The notes: generated from the sequence alone by a model not told the origin. DNA of 64,000 nucleotides from Candidatus Loosdrechtia aerotolerans (GCA_021646405.1 SOER01000002.1:124001-188000); one strand, 5' to 3'. Shown: positions 45,960 to 55,052, counted from the first letter of the stretch. Made by a program: numbers and translations.

Positions 45960-46433
45960 CTAAACGACCATACCAATAATAACCCCTTCAAATACTAACT
46001 TTTCATCCACAATTCCCTGGGCATCAAAAATGGCCCTTCGTGAGCGCAGCTCTCTATTTTTAGCAATCAAAATAAGTTTATCACCAGGTACAACCTTTCC
46101 GCGGAACTTAACATTGTTAATACCGCCAAAACCCAGGAACCGATCGTCCTTTGTCACCTGCTTATAATAATAGGTGCACAACTGGGCGGCAGCCTCAAGC
46201 ATCAATACACCAGGCATGAGGGGACGACCGGGAATATGCCCTCTTACCCAGAACTCACTATCTGAGATATCCTTATACCCTACAATGATACCCTGTTCAA
46301 TATCGAATTTTAAGATACCGCTCAACTGTTCCATTTCGTATCGATGAGGTATAACAGTACGAATATCGTCTATATTCTTTACTGGCTTATTCATATCTAT
46401 AGTACTTAAATCTATTAATATCTCTTGTGGCAT
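45960..46433 (-). CDS. FabZ-like 3-hydroxyacyl-ACP dehydratase (second copy)
   Basis: 157 residues with RGHIPGRPLMPGVLMLEAAAQ, the FabZ/FabA active-site segment (His and Glu kept), preceded by VIPHRYEMEQL. It is distinct in sequence from the fabZ at 36064. It converges on the phosphorylase gene, 24 bases away. It probably dehydrates hydroxyacyl-ACP or shapes a specialised acyl chain; a link to the lipid operon is plausible but not shown. Confidence 0.85.
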   Translation of the reverse strand: MPQEILIDLSTIDMNKPVKNIDDIRTVIPHRYEMEQLSGILKFDIEQGIIVGYKDISDSEFWVRGHIPGRPLMPGVLMLEAAAQLCTYYYKQVTKDDRFLGFGGINNVKFRGKVVPGDKLILIAKNRELRSRRAIFDAQGIVDEKLVFEGVIIGMVV

Positions 46434-46552
46434 TGGTATATTCTTCTCATAAAAATGATACAGAAAATTATAGAATCACGCGAAATGGTTTATGTTAATG
46501 AGATGTGATTGTTATGTCAATGAAAATTTAAATTGCCGGGACAAAAATATAA

Positions 46553-46581
46553 TTGACAATTATACGGCATTTTGATATAAG
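46553..46581 (+). promoter_or_regulatory. strong sigma-70 promoter for the Cys-rich peptide gene
   Basis: A perfect TTGACA (46553-46558), 17 bases, TATAAG (46576-46581), giving a leader of about 80 bases. Confidence 0.75.
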
Positions 46582-46668
46582 TTTATGAGTTTCTGTACGG
46601 TTTTGTATGGGTACATCTGATGGTCGGTTTTATGTCGATTATCCCTTTATGAAAGGAGTTATCATCTC

Positions 46669-46842
46669 ATGAAAAAATTAAGGATTACATTGGTAGTGTT
46701 AGGTGCACTCGTATTCAGTCTCGGTTTAGCAAATGTACCTACCATTATTAAGTCTGCAGTTGCTGGCGCCTGCCAATGTCCTGAGGGTTGTCCTTGTAGT
46801 CACTGTTATGGAAAATCTAGCTCCTGTAACTGCGGAAGATAG
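46669..46842 (+). CDS. 57-residue secreted Cys-rich peptide
   Basis: ATG ten bases after AAAGGAG. Residues 1-34 form a signal peptide (MKKLR, then LVVLGALVFSLGLA, then a possible SAVAGA cleavage site). The remaining 23 residues hold seven cysteines (C35, C37, C41, C43, C46, C53, C55) plus a histidine, in the order CQCPEGCPCSHCYGK then CNCGR. This fits a small metal-binding or disulfide-rich exported peptide; no family is recognised. A promoter, a leader and an intrinsic terminator bracket it as a one-gene transcript. Confidence 0.75.
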   Translation: MKKLRITLVVLGALVFSLGLANVPTIIKSAVAGACQCPEGCPCSHCYGKSSSCNCGR

Positions 46843-46924
46843 GTATATTATCCGTCTTATCCGTTGATTTATAATGAGATGAAGATGGAGAGCATTCATA
46901 AGCGGTAGTGTATTATGGAATAGG

Positions 46925-46955
46925 AAAGCGCCTGTAGTTATCACAGGCGCTTTTT
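46925..46955 (+). terminator. intrinsic terminator of the Cys-rich peptide gene
   Basis: AAAGCGCCTGT (46925-46935), a seven-base loop, the exact complement (46943-46953), then a T-run. Confidence 0.9.
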
Positions 46956-46983
46956 AATTTTACTCGTATAAGGATATAAAACA

Positions 46984-47418
46984 ATGAATAGTTTTATGGC
47001 TAAAAAAGAAAATGTGGAGAGGAATTGGTACATAGTCGATGCCAGTGATAAAGTTCTGGGGAGGATGTTAACCACTATCTCCAGGGTACTCCAGGGGAAA
47101 CACAAACCTGAATATACTCCCCATGTTGATACAGGAGACTTTGTCATCATTACCAATGCCAGCAAGGTAAAACTTACTGGAAAAAAGATGGAAGAAAAGA
47201 TTCACTACTACGTAACTGGTTATCAGAGCGGTTTGCGAAAACGAATGGTCGGGGAAACCCTTCAAACAGCGCCTGAGAAGGTGTTTAAACGATCGGTGAA
47301 AAGGATGTTACCCAGATCGAGATTGGGAAAGGCTATGTTAAAAAAATTAAAAATTTATGCGGGCTCTGAGCACCCGCATCAGGCACAACAGCCAAAAGAG
47401 TTAATTATTCGGAATTAA
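46984..47418 (+). CDS. rplM: 50S ribosomal protein L13
   Basis: 144 residues with the L13 signatures WYIVDASDKVLGRMLTTISR, GDFVIITNA and KRSVKRMLPRSRLGKAML, and ending in a typical YAGSEHPHQAQQP segment. Part of the large ribosomal subunit. The ATG at 46984 follows AAGGAT; a second ATG at 46996 is possible. Cotranscribed with rpsI, as in most bacteria. Confidence 0.97.
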   Translation: MNSFMAKKENVERNWYIVDASDKVLGRMLTTISRVLQGKHKPEYTPHVDTGDFVIITNASKVKLTGKKMEEKIHYYVTGYQSGLRKRMVGETLQTAPEKVFKRSVKRMLPRSRLGKAMLKKLKIYAGSEHPHQAQQPKELIIRN

Positions 47419-47432
47419 TTGAAGGAGCGAAT

Positions 47433-47828
47433 ATGGCAGAAGAACAGTATATTTGGGGTACCGGAAGACGAAAAACATCGATTGCAAGAATACGGTTGAA
47501 GAAGGGAGACGGAAAGATTACCGTAAACAAAAAGGATTTGGATACCTATTTCCCTATTGAACGGGAAAAGGGTACTGTGCTTTCTCCTTTAGAAACTACT
47601 GAGACACTTCATGAATATGATATATGGATAAACGTTAGAGGAGGCGGCATAACTGGTCAGGCAGGAGCCATATCCCTTGGAATAGCACGAGCTCTGTCAA
47701 AATCAGATCCCTCCCTCATAAACAGTTTACGTAACGGAGGATTCTTGACCAGAGATAGCAGAATGAAAGAGCGTAAAAAATATGGTCAAAAAGGGGCAAG
47801 AAAGAGCTTTCAGTGGACAAAACGATAG
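47433..47828 (+). CDS. rpsI: 30S ribosomal protein S9
   Basis: 131 residues, GTGRRKTSIARIRLKKGDGK at the start and the basic ending GQKGARKSFQWTKR, both typical of S9. A GAAGGAG ribosome site precedes the start, 14 bases after rplM. Confidence 0.97.
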   Translation: MAEEQYIWGTGRRKTSIARIRLKKGDGKITVNKKDLDTYFPIEREKGTVLSPLETTETLHEYDIWINVRGGGITGQAGAISLGIARALSKSDPSLINSLRNGGFLTRDSRMKERKKYGQKGARKSFQWTKR

Positions 47829-47927
47829 TCGTTTCTCCATTATTATCGACTCCCTGTTTACATCAACACTATACATATCTTACCGTATTATTTTCATGTT
47901 GTTAGTAGAAGTATCTATCAATACATT

Positions 47928-47965
47928 AAGATGTTCCCTTTTAGTAATTAGAAGGGAACTATCTT
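47928..47965. terminator. bidirectional terminator between rpsI and the epimerase gene
   Basis: GTTCCCTT (47933-47940) pairs with AAGGGAAC (47952-47959), extended by AAGAT/ATCTT with one bulge; A- and T-runs lie on the two sides, and it overlaps the stop of the minus-strand gene. Confidence 0.75.
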
Positions 47966-48887
47966 ATTTTTTTTGATAGTACTCCGTTGCTACCTGAACG
48001 CCCTCTTCAAAATGTATCTTGGGCTTCCAGTTGAGTTCTTTTGCTGCCTTTGTACTGTCCAAACTTATATGATCAATTTCTCCAGGCCTTTTTTGACCAA
48101 AAATTGGCTCAATATTTGACTTCAGTGCCCTTCGGACGGCATAGAATACATCAAGATCGGAAATTTCTTTTCCCCAGCCCAGGTTGTAGACCTCACCGTT
48201 CCCCCTATCATCCATTACCGCTAAATTGGCTGTTACGATATCATCAACAAAAACATAATCCCTTGTCTTCGTACCGTCTCCGAAAATCGTAGGACTCATA
48301 TTCTTAAGGATAAGTTCACTGAAGATGGCAACCACCCCAGCTTCTCCATGCGGAGATTGTCTGGGCCCATATACATTCGGGTAACGCAGGATGGTAAAAT
48401 GCAGGCCGTATAATTTATGAAAAATCGACAAATAATGTTCTACGGTATGCTTACTTACTCCATACTGCGAAAGAGGTTCAATCGGGTTCGTTTCTTTTAC
48501 GGGTAAACTCTTTGGCTCTCCGTATACAGCACCTCCTGTTGATACATAAATAAATTTTTTAACCTGATATTTCCTCCACAGTTCACAGAGGTTCAGAGAA
48601 CCTAAAATATTAATACTCGCATCATAAACCGGCATCTCAACCGACTTACGTACATTAACATGTGCAGCATGATGATTTATAATATCTGGTGTTTCTCTCC
48701 TGAATACCTCTTCCAGGGCTGCAGCATCACAGATATCTATCTTGTAAAAGAGTGCTTTGGGGTGTACATTTTCTCTTCGCCCGGCGGAGAGATTATCAAT
48801 TACAATTACATGATGGCCTTCCGTGATTAATCGGTCGACCAAATGAGATGCAATGAAACCAGCACCACCTGTCACAAGTATTTTCAT
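47964..48887 (-). CDS. NAD-dependent nucleotide-sugar epimerase (GalE-like)
   Basis: 307 residues from the ATG at 48887, which follows AAGGAGG; a longer frame begins at 48908. NAD motif VTGGAGFIASHLVDRL, serine region YVSTGGAVYGEP, and YGVSK for the YxxxK active site. It probably epimerises UDP-glucose, UDP-glucuronate or UDP-GlcNAc at C4. The start overlaps the CpsB-like gene by ATGA. Confidence 0.87.
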   Translation of the reverse strand: MKILVTGGAGFIASHLVDRLITEGHHVIVIDNLSAGRRENVHPKALFYKIDICDAAALEEVFRRETPDIINHHAAHVNVRKSVEMPVYDASINILGSLNLCELWRKYQVKKFIYVSTGGAVYGEPKSLPVKETNPIEPLSQYGVSKHTVEHYLSIFHKLYGLHFTILRYPNVYGPRQSPHGEAGVVAIFSELILKNMSPTIFGDGTKTRDYVFVDDIVTANLAVMDDRGNGEVYNLGWGKEISDLDVFYAVRRALKSNIEPIFGQKRPGEIDHISLDSTKAAKELNWKPKIHFEEGVQVATEYYQKK

Positions 48888-49648
48888 ATAACCTCCTTCT
48901 TCTTCCAAAATTTCTTACACTGTTCTAACGGCATTCCTTCTAATATCATCTTAGGGTAATCCCATACCGTTTTCATGGCCGATTCTTCACCTATCATATC
49001 TATCGCAATCTTCACTGCCCGGGAGAGTATTGGTGGTCTCCCCGCCGGTGAATGAGCATCAGAGGCAATTACCTGTACAAGGTTATTATATAACATCCAA
49101 TGGGCACATTTCTTTGGTGCCCTGCCAAAATCTCCAGTAATACTCTGTGCTGTTACCTGGATAATTGCGCCTAACTCTACAAATCGCTCAACTATGGTAG
49201 GATTTTTTTGAACCCTGGAATTTCGCTCAATATGAGGTAAAACAGGAATAAATCCCCTGCTCTTTAATAAAAAAATGATCCGTTCTGTTTCCGGGGGGAT
49301 CAAATGAAAAGAGAATTCCAGCAAAACGTATTTCTTATTGCCGTTTAACGTTAAGAAATCACTCGTTTTGAGGATTTCTGTATTTAATAACTGATCGTTC
49401 ATGTGTACTTCCGCACCCGGAAATATTACGAGGTCTAAGCCTTCCTGGCTCAGTAATCTGTTCATCATACGTACTTTTTCTTGTATTACACTTGCGTCTA
49501 TCGTATAGAGTCCATTTCCTACATGAGGCGTGGCTATCATCTTCTTTATTCCATCATTTACAGCAATTTTACACATTTCGATAGCATCCTCAACTGTTGC
49601 GGGACCATCGTCAACCATCGGCAGTATATGTGTATGTATATCAATCAT
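48884..49648 (-). CDS. CpsB/CapC-type PHP-family tyrosine phosphatase
   Basis: 254 residues with the PHP metal sites DIHTHILP (start), IATPHVGNG, LPHIERN, and ASDAHSPAGR. Homologues dephosphorylate bacterial tyrosine kinases that control capsule or exopolysaccharide assembly. Coupled to the epimerase by an ATGA overlap. It is a candidate regulator of the polysaccharide pathway at 1-26 kb, although no kinase is in the window. Confidence 0.87.
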   Translation of the reverse strand: MIDIHTHILPMVDDGPATVEDAIEMCKIAVNDGIKKMIATPHVGNGLYTIDASVIQEKVRMMNRLLSQEGLDLVIFPGAEVHMNDQLLNTEILKTSDFLTLNGNKKYVLLEFSFHLIPPETERIIFLLKSRGFIPVLPHIERNSRVQKNPTIVERFVELGAIIQVTAQSITGDFGRAPKKCAHWMLYNNLVQVIASDAHSPAGRPPILSRAVKIAIDMIGEESAMKTVWDYPKMILEGMPLEQCKKFWKKKEVI

Positions 49649-49972
49649 TGAAAAGCAAGCTTGTGCAAAAATCTCCGTAAAAGGTTCCTCGTTATCTCTG
49701 TTTTTTCTGAAGAAAGAGATGCGCGGTAATTTGGTTTGAATAATACGAGCAATATTAAATAATCTTAAAAATTTTCATCATGATTCATTCAATATAACAA
49801 AATTATTACCGGTAATCAATAGAATAGCATCAAACCCAGAATAAATTGTTGAACGCCGGCTTAAACCAATTTTTTATATTACCCTTGCATATTTTACAGT
49901 ACGTAGAATATAATGATAACAGAGTCGTAAAATCCTTAACAAGAAATCACAACTTTTCAGGAAAGTCTTACT
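49649..49972. other. divergent intergenic region between the CpsB-like gene and the BlaI-type repressor
   Basis: Contains a 12-bp palindrome ATTACCGGTAAT (49805-49816) and the promoter/operator at 49885-49914. No gene. Confidence 0.6.
49885..49914 (+). promoter_or_regulatory. sigma-70 promoter with possible BlaI/CopY-type operator
   Basis: TTGCAT (49885-49890), 18 bases, TATAAT (49909-49914). The spacer holds TACAGTACGTA (49895-49905), with TAC and GTA half-sites like those recognised by BlaI/MecI/CopY repressors (TACA-N2-TGTA), but with an altered centre. Confidence 0.5.
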
Positions 49973-50428
49973 ATGGGACAAGAATTAAAATTTCATTTTA
50001 ACCCGTTCAAACAAGGATTAAACCAGGTTTTGGGAACGCTGGAAAAAGATATAATGGAAGTACTGTGGAAACACGGTGAATCCAGTATAAAAGATATAGT
50101 GGACACCATCTCTACAGATAAGAAGATATCATACTCTACGGTAATTACCGTTACTAACCGGATAGAAAAGAAAGGACTCCTGAGAAAAAGAAAGGTAGGA
50201 AAGGCTTATTTTTACCAACCAGTATATACGAAAGAGCAATTTTTAGAACTTGTATCAAAAAAGATCGTAGAGGGCGTTTCCGAGTTTTCACTACAATCAG
50301 TAATGGTACATTTTATTGATTGTATGGCAGAACTAGATCCGGCAAAAATAGAATATTTCTCCAAACTCATAGAAAAGAAAAAACAATCGTTGATCTCAGG
50401 AAATAGTAGGTATCCAAAAAAGGCATGA
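49973..50428 (+). CDS. BlaI/MecI/CopY-family transcriptional repressor
   Basis: 151 residues. The winged helix LGTLEKDIMEVLWKHGESSI and VITVTNRIEKKGLLRKRKVG is typical of the family, followed by a C-terminal dimerisation region. The family includes the penicillinase repressors and the copper repressor CopY. Here it heads a metal-efflux locus and is coupled by ATGA to an M56 protease, so it probably represses this locus until the protease cleaves it. Confidence 0.87.
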   Translation: MGQELKFHFNPFKQGLNQVLGTLEKDIMEVLWKHGESSIKDIVDTISTDKKISYSTVITVTNRIEKKGLLRKRKVGKAYFYQPVYTKEQFLELVSKKIVEGVSEFSLQSVMVHFIDCMAELDPAKIEYFSKLIEKKKQSLISGNSRYPKKA

Positions 50429-51423
50429 AGTTCTCATTTTCTATAAATCAACAAAGAAAAGCACAGATATTCTTTATAGCAGTTCTCCTTGTTAATATTT
50501 TTGTTTCGTCCGTAACGGTTACAGGAATCATACTTGGGGTCGGTGGATATATAGCACATACGCAATTTATCTATAAAACGGTAACCTGTTGTGGATATAT
50601 CTGCTCAAAATGTTTTTTTACTTTATCAACTTTTTATACGTTGTTTCCCTGGACCTGTATTGTAATATTTTTTGCCGGGGTATGTACAGCTGTTTACAAG
50701 GTATACTCTATGCTCCTTTTGAATTATCGTTTTGTCCGATCTCTTAAATCCCTCCCTGCCGAGAGCCATACAAAATTACAAAAAATCATCCCGAGGGTAT
50801 ATCCACATAACAGGGTTGTACTTTTAGACACTCCCCGGTTTATGTATGCCTTTACGTCAGGGTTATGGAAACCAAAAACATATGTATCTACAGCCATCTG
50901 CTCCTATTTAACATCCGGAGAGCTTTTTGCTGTTATCCTTCATGAAACACACCACGCGAGGAGCAGAGATCCGCTAAAACTATTTCTTGTACAAATATTC
51001 CGTTCCCTTAATTTCTTTCTACCAATTAATAGTCATCTAATGAAGCTGTATTATTCTGCGTCAGAGAAGGCAGCAGATGATACTGCCATAAGCACTTCTG
51101 GAGAGGCCCTCGATCTTGCCAGTGCATTGGTAAAGTTGTCTCAATCGAATACACCGGATAAACATTCTTTTCCGGTGGCATTCTCTCAAGGGCAGAACAT
51201 AGTAGAAGACCGGTTACGCCGTATACTTGTACCGGATACGGCTCCCCCCTATTTACGAAATATATATTTTTACCTCTCTTCCCTTCTATCATTTTTCATC
51301 GCTGCAGCAGTCTGTTTGCCCCTGTTCTATAAACCATTTACCCATACCGGTATGATTGAATGCAGGGCGAAGATGTGCCATGTAACCCTTTGTGGAGATC
51401 GTGACCATGTGTCTATACGCTAA
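50425..51423 (+). CDS. M56-family membrane protease (BlaR1-like) without penicillin-binding sensor
   Basis: 332 residues. There are about four membrane segments, with the zinc protease motif HETHH near residue 173 and the expected downstream Glu in the SEKAADDTA segment. Instead of the BlaR1 penicillin-binding domain it has only a short tail, IECRAKMCHVTLCGDRDH, and an outer loop with TCCGYICSKC; both are rich in Cys, Met and His. By analogy it would cleave the partner repressor on sensing a signal. The Cys-rich segments and the efflux genes downstream suggest the signal is a metal. Confidence 0.82.
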   Translation: MKFSFSINQQRKAQIFFIAVLLVNIFVSSVTVTGIILGVGGYIAHTQFIYKTVTCCGYICSKCFFTLSTFYTLFPWTCIVIFFAGVCTAVYKVYSMLLLNYRFVRSLKSLPAESHTKLQKIIPRVYPHNRVVLLDTPRFMYAFTSGLWKPKTYVSTAICSYLTSGELFAVILHETHHARSRDPLKLFLVQIFRSLNFFLPINSHLMKLYYSASEKAADDTAISTSGEALDLASALVKLSQSNTPDKHSFPVAFSQGQNIVEDRLRRILVPDTAPPYLRNIYFYLSSLLSFFIAAAVCLPLFYKPFTHTGMIECRAKMCHVTLCGDRDHVSIR

Positions 51424-52750
51424 TCCCCTGTTTATACGATATCTATGTTTTTCTCTCTTCCTTACTTTTTTCCCTGTATTTGCAAGTGTCCGGGGAGAGG
51501 ATAACAGGACTCCAGAAAAACCGGCTACCCGTAAAAACAACACTGTTCAGGAGGACAAAACCGAAACACTGTTAAATCTAAAATGGTTGATCCGGGAGGC
51601 CAGGGAAAACAACCCGGAAATTATTGCAGCTCAGAAACGTTTAGAGGCAGCGAAGACAAGGATTCCACAGGCCAGGTCTTTGGAAGATCCTATGATCGGT
51701 ATTGGTTCATTTGATATGTCCGATCATCCCCTCAATGTTAATGGTGAAACACCCATGCTTCAACAGCGTTACAATGTATCCCAAAGAATACCTTTTCCGG
51801 GAAAACTCCGTTTGAGAGGTGAAATAGCCGGAGAAGATGCTGTTATGGTAGAAAAGGAGTTTCAAGCAAAGATACTGGAAATTATAGCCCTTGTAAAATC
51901 CGCATATTACGAGTTCTTTTATATTAACACAGCCATTGATATTACAGAGGATATCAGAGACCTGCTGCGCAGATTCGCTAAAATTGCTGAGACAAAATAT
52001 GCAGTTGGTGAGACTACTCAAAGGGATGTACTGGCAGCGCAGGTTGAGCTCTCTACCCTGGCGAATGATGTTATTGTCTTAGGGAAGGAAAGGGAGTCCA
52101 TCGTTGCCAGAATAAATACCCTGTTAGACAGGCATCCGCAAACCCCATTAGGAAAACCGCGTCCTGTAAAAAAACATACCCTGCATCTGTCACTTAAGAG
52201 ATTAGAAGATATTGCCTTGAAAAACCGGCCTGAACTCGAGAGATTTAACCACGCAATTCAGAGAAATGAAGCGAATGTAAAACTCTCTAAGAAAGAATAC
52301 TATTTTTCGGATTTTGAACCGATGGTTGAGTATATGCAGGAAGACGGGCGATCCGATACGTGGGCATCTGCTATTACCATCAATGTTCCCTGGCTCTGGC
52401 CGAAAAACCGATATCAGGTAAAAGAAGCAAAACAGGAACTCTCTGCCGCCCGATCAGATTATCGTTTCATCATAAATAGAACATTGTTTGAAGTAAAGGA
52501 CCTGTTCGTTAAGATACAATCTGCGGAAAGTACCATAAATCTCTATAAAACAGGGGTAATCCCTCAGGCCGAACAATCATTAAAAGCTGCCCGTATTGGT
52601 TATGAGGCAAACAGGGTCGACTTCCTCGCCCTGCTTGATAGTGAAAGGACCCTTTTAAACGCAAGACTGCTTTATTACAGAGCCCTTACCGGATTCGAAC
52701 AAAATCTTGCCAGCTTAGAAAGGGTTGTTGGCATTCAATTAACACACTAG
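51407..52750 (+). CDS. outer-membrane efflux channel, TolC/CusC-like
   Basis: 447 residues from the ATG at 51407 (TGGAG site upstream), with a signal peptide ending near SVRG. Two outer-membrane efflux repeats: ARENNPEIIAAQKRLEAAK and the second ALKNRPELERFNHAIQRNE, each continuing into long helices. It is expected to form the outer-membrane exit duct of the adaptor/pump encoded next. It overlaps the protease gene by 17 bases. Confidence 0.85.
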   Translation: MCLYANPLFIRYLCFSLFLTFFPVFASVRGEDNRTPEKPATRKNNTVQEDKTETLLNLKWLIREARENNPEIIAAQKRLEAAKTRIPQARSLEDPMIGIGSFDMSDHPLNVNGETPMLQQRYNVSQRIPFPGKLRLRGEIAGEDAVMVEKEFQAKILEIIALVKSAYYEFFYINTAIDITEDIRDLLRRFAKIAETKYAVGETTQRDVLAAQVELSTLANDVIVLGKERESIVARINTLLDRHPQTPLGKPRPVKKHTLHLSLKRLEDIALKNRPELERFNHAIQRNEANVKLSKKEYYFSDFEPMVEYMQEDGRSDTWASAITINVPWLWPKNRYQVKEAKQELSAARSDYRFIINRTLFEVKDLFVKIQSAESTINLYKTGVIPQAEQSLKAARIGYEANRVDFLALLDSERTLLNARLLYYRALTGFEQNLASLERVVGIQLTH

Positions 52751-52780
52751 TTAACCGACAAGAGAGAGGAGTTTTATCCT

Positions 52781-54910
52781 ATGTTCCTAAAACACATAAT
52801 CTCTTATAAGAAATACATTATCATTATCTTCATCAGTATCTTTGTTATCTTTTTTGGTACCTTCGCATTTTATAAAATAAAATCTCATTCTAATATATCT
52901 CTGCCACATGCATTGGGTCCTACTCCCGTTTCTGCAGAAGAAACAAAAGAGGATATCCCGGTAAAAGAGGAAGCAAAGGAGACAACAAAAAAAAAGATAC
53001 TATACTGGACGTGTGGAATGCATCCGTCTGTCAAAATGGATAAACCCGGTAAATGTCCCATTTGTGCTATGGATCTCGTCCCTGTATATGAAAAAGGTGC
53101 GGGTATTGAGGAAGACGGTGCGTTAGCTACTGTAGAATTAAGTGAACGGGCACGAAAACTGGCACAGGTTGAAACAGATACTATTACATTTCGATCACTT
53201 ACCAAGGATATCTATACGGTAGGGTTGATTGATTATGATGAAAGACTTAAGGCCATTGTTTCCGCATGGATTCCGGGTAGAATTGACAGACTTTTTGTAG
53301 ATTTTACCGGTACACAGGTAGTAAAGGATGAGGCGATGGTCTGGATGTACAGCCCTGAACTTGTGTCTACACAGGAAGAATATTTGTTAGCATTGGAGAC
53401 TGCTGAAAAAATTAATGATAGCACATTTGATGAGGTAATACGGGGAGGAAAATCACTCCTTGATGCGGCGAAAAGAAGACTGTTATGGTGGGGTATGACA
53501 GAAAAACAGATTGAAAAACTTGCAGAAGAAAAACAGGTAAGGCAGCATACCATTATTTATGCCCCTATTAGCGGTATTGTAACAGAGAAAAAATCTCTGG
53601 AAGGACAATACGTTGCACAGGGTGATCCGATTTATACCATCGCGAATCTTTCAAACGTTTGGATGATGGCAAATATCTATGAATACGAAATGGCGTGGGT
53701 TAAGATCGGACAAGAGGTGGAGGTTACAACCCCTACCTATCCGGGCGAGGCATTTATTGGAACAGTATCCTTTATTGAACCATTTTTAGACGATAAAACA
53801 CGTTCCGTAAAGATCCGTTGTAATATTCCAAACCCGAAGTTTAAATTAAAGCCCTCTATGTACGTTAATGCACGAATACGAATACCTGTTGAAGCGTTTG
53901 CCCAGGAGGGTGGTTATTATACGAGCGGACTGGATTATTATTGCCCGAACCACCCGGAAATAAGATCCAGCAGACCCGGGATATGTCCAATAGATAATGT
54001 CCTTTTTATCAAGAAACCCCTGACCGAAGACGAGCCAATTCCTCCAAAGAGCGATGTCTCAACCCTGGAAGAAGGAATTGAGTATGAGTATATGTGCCCT
54101 ATGAACTGCCATAGCTCTGATAAGCCTGGAAACTGCCCTGATTGCGGAATGAAACTGGAAAAGGTGCCGGTTTCTGAGGATATTGATTATGAATATATAT
54201 GTCCGATGAAGTGTTACAGTTCTCAAGAACCGGGAGACTGTCCCGTCTGTGGAATGGAGTTAGAAAAAGTTCCTGCCTCAAAAAAGTTGGATTGTATATG
54301 CCCGCAAGAATTGGATCCGGCTACGGAACTAAAGGCATGTCCTATGTGTGGCATGTTGTTACAGACAAGTATAACGGTAACCACACCTGAGGGCGGGGAA
54401 AAACAAAAATTCATATATGTGTGTCCTATGGCTTGTATGACCTCTGATAAACCCGGGAAATGTGATCAGTGTAAGAGACCACTGGGCCGATGGGAGGTTA
54501 AAGATGGATTGGAAGTAAAAGGAAAAAAAGCTGATCTCAAGAAGCGTGTCATTTACACATGTCCTATGCACCCGGAGGTAACCTCTGACAGACCCGGAGA
54601 TTGTCCAAAATGCGGAATGCGCCTGGAAAAAACAGCGCAGGTACTTGCCGTTCCTGTTACAGCCGTACTGGATACCGGCATACGAAAGATCGTTTATCTT
54701 GATAAGGGCAATGGGCAATATGCAGGAAAAGAGGTTATTCTCGGCCCGAAGGCCGGCAATTACTATCCGGTTTTGGAAGGATTGGAAGAAGGTGATAAGG
54801 TTGTCACGAAAGCCAATTTCCTCATTGATTCTCAGAGCCAACTTACAGGCGGTGCAAGTGCTTTATACGGTGGGGCTATGGAGTTTAAGGAAGAAAAACA
54901 CCAACATTAA
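52781..54910 (+). CDS. CusB-type periplasmic adaptor with seven heavy-metal-binding motifs
   Basis: 709 residues: an N-terminal membrane anchor (about 10-31), a first metal motif (residues 74-103: YWTCGMHPSVKMDKPGKCPIC), then the CusB-like hairpin/barrel core (about 110-380, with FIEPFLDDKTRSVKIRCNIP). Six more motifs follow at roughly 386, 435, 469, 503, 545 and 590 (pattern C-P-M-x-C/H ... P-G-x-C-P-x-C-G-M). The membrane-proximal domain resumes at about 615. Typical CusB proteins are about 400-500 residues and carry at most one or two such motifs. The motifs probably collect copper, silver or a similar ion in the periplasm and hand it to the pump. Confidence 0.87.
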   Translation: MFLKHIISYKKYIIIIFISIFVIFFGTFAFYKIKSHSNISLPHALGPTPVSAEETKEDIPVKEEAKETTKKKILYWTCGMHPSVKMDKPGKCPICAMDLVPVYEKGAGIEEDGALATVELSERARKLAQVETDTITFRSLTKDIYTVGLIDYDERLKAIVSAWIPGRIDRLFVDFTGTQVVKDEAMVWMYSPELVSTQEEYLLALETAEKINDSTFDEVIRGGKSLLDAAKRRLLWWGMTEKQIEKLAEEKQVRQHTIIYAPISGIVTEKKSLEGQYVAQGDPIYTIANLSNVWMMANIYEYEMAWVKIGQEVEVTTPTYPGEAFIGTVSFIEPFLDDKTRSVKIRCNIPNPKFKLKPSMYVNARIRIPVEAFAQEGGYYTSGLDYYCPNHPEIRSSRPGICPIDNVLFIKKPLTEDEPIPPKSDVSTLEEGIEYEYMCPMNCHSSDKPGNCPDCGMKLEKVPVSEDIDYEYICPMKCYSSQEPGDCPVCGMELEKVPASKKLDCICPQELDPATELKACPMCGMLLQTSITVTTPEGGEKQKFIYVCPMACMTSDKPGKCDQCKRPLGRWEVKDGLEVKGKKADLKKRVIYTCPMHPEVTSDRPGDCPKCGMRLEKTAQVLAVPVTAVLDTGIRKIVYLDKGNGQYAGKEVILGPKAGNYYPVLEGLEEGDKVVTKANFLIDSQSQLTGGASALYGGAMEFKEEKHQH

Positions 54911-54936
54911 CCGCAAAGAACGCAGAGGACGCGGAG
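54908..54936 (+). repeat. short sequence resembling a widespread intergenic repeat
   Basis: TAACCGCAAAGAACGCAGAG and the following bases match a motif found scattered in many environmental genomes; only one copy is seen here, so it is a tentative call. Confidence 0.3.
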
Positions 54937-55052
54937 ATGAACCAAGAAAAAAATTTAAGTTGATGCAGGTTTAAAGGTTGCACAACAAAAACCACTTCCT
55001 GTTATATATCGAGGGGTAAAACTTGAATGGTGAAAAAAATTAGTTATTATCC

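Noticed and set aside
49973-51423. Beta-lactam resistance regulator pair
   Set aside because: The membrane protease lacks the penicillin-binding sensor and no beta-lactamase is nearby; the efflux genes point to a metal signal.
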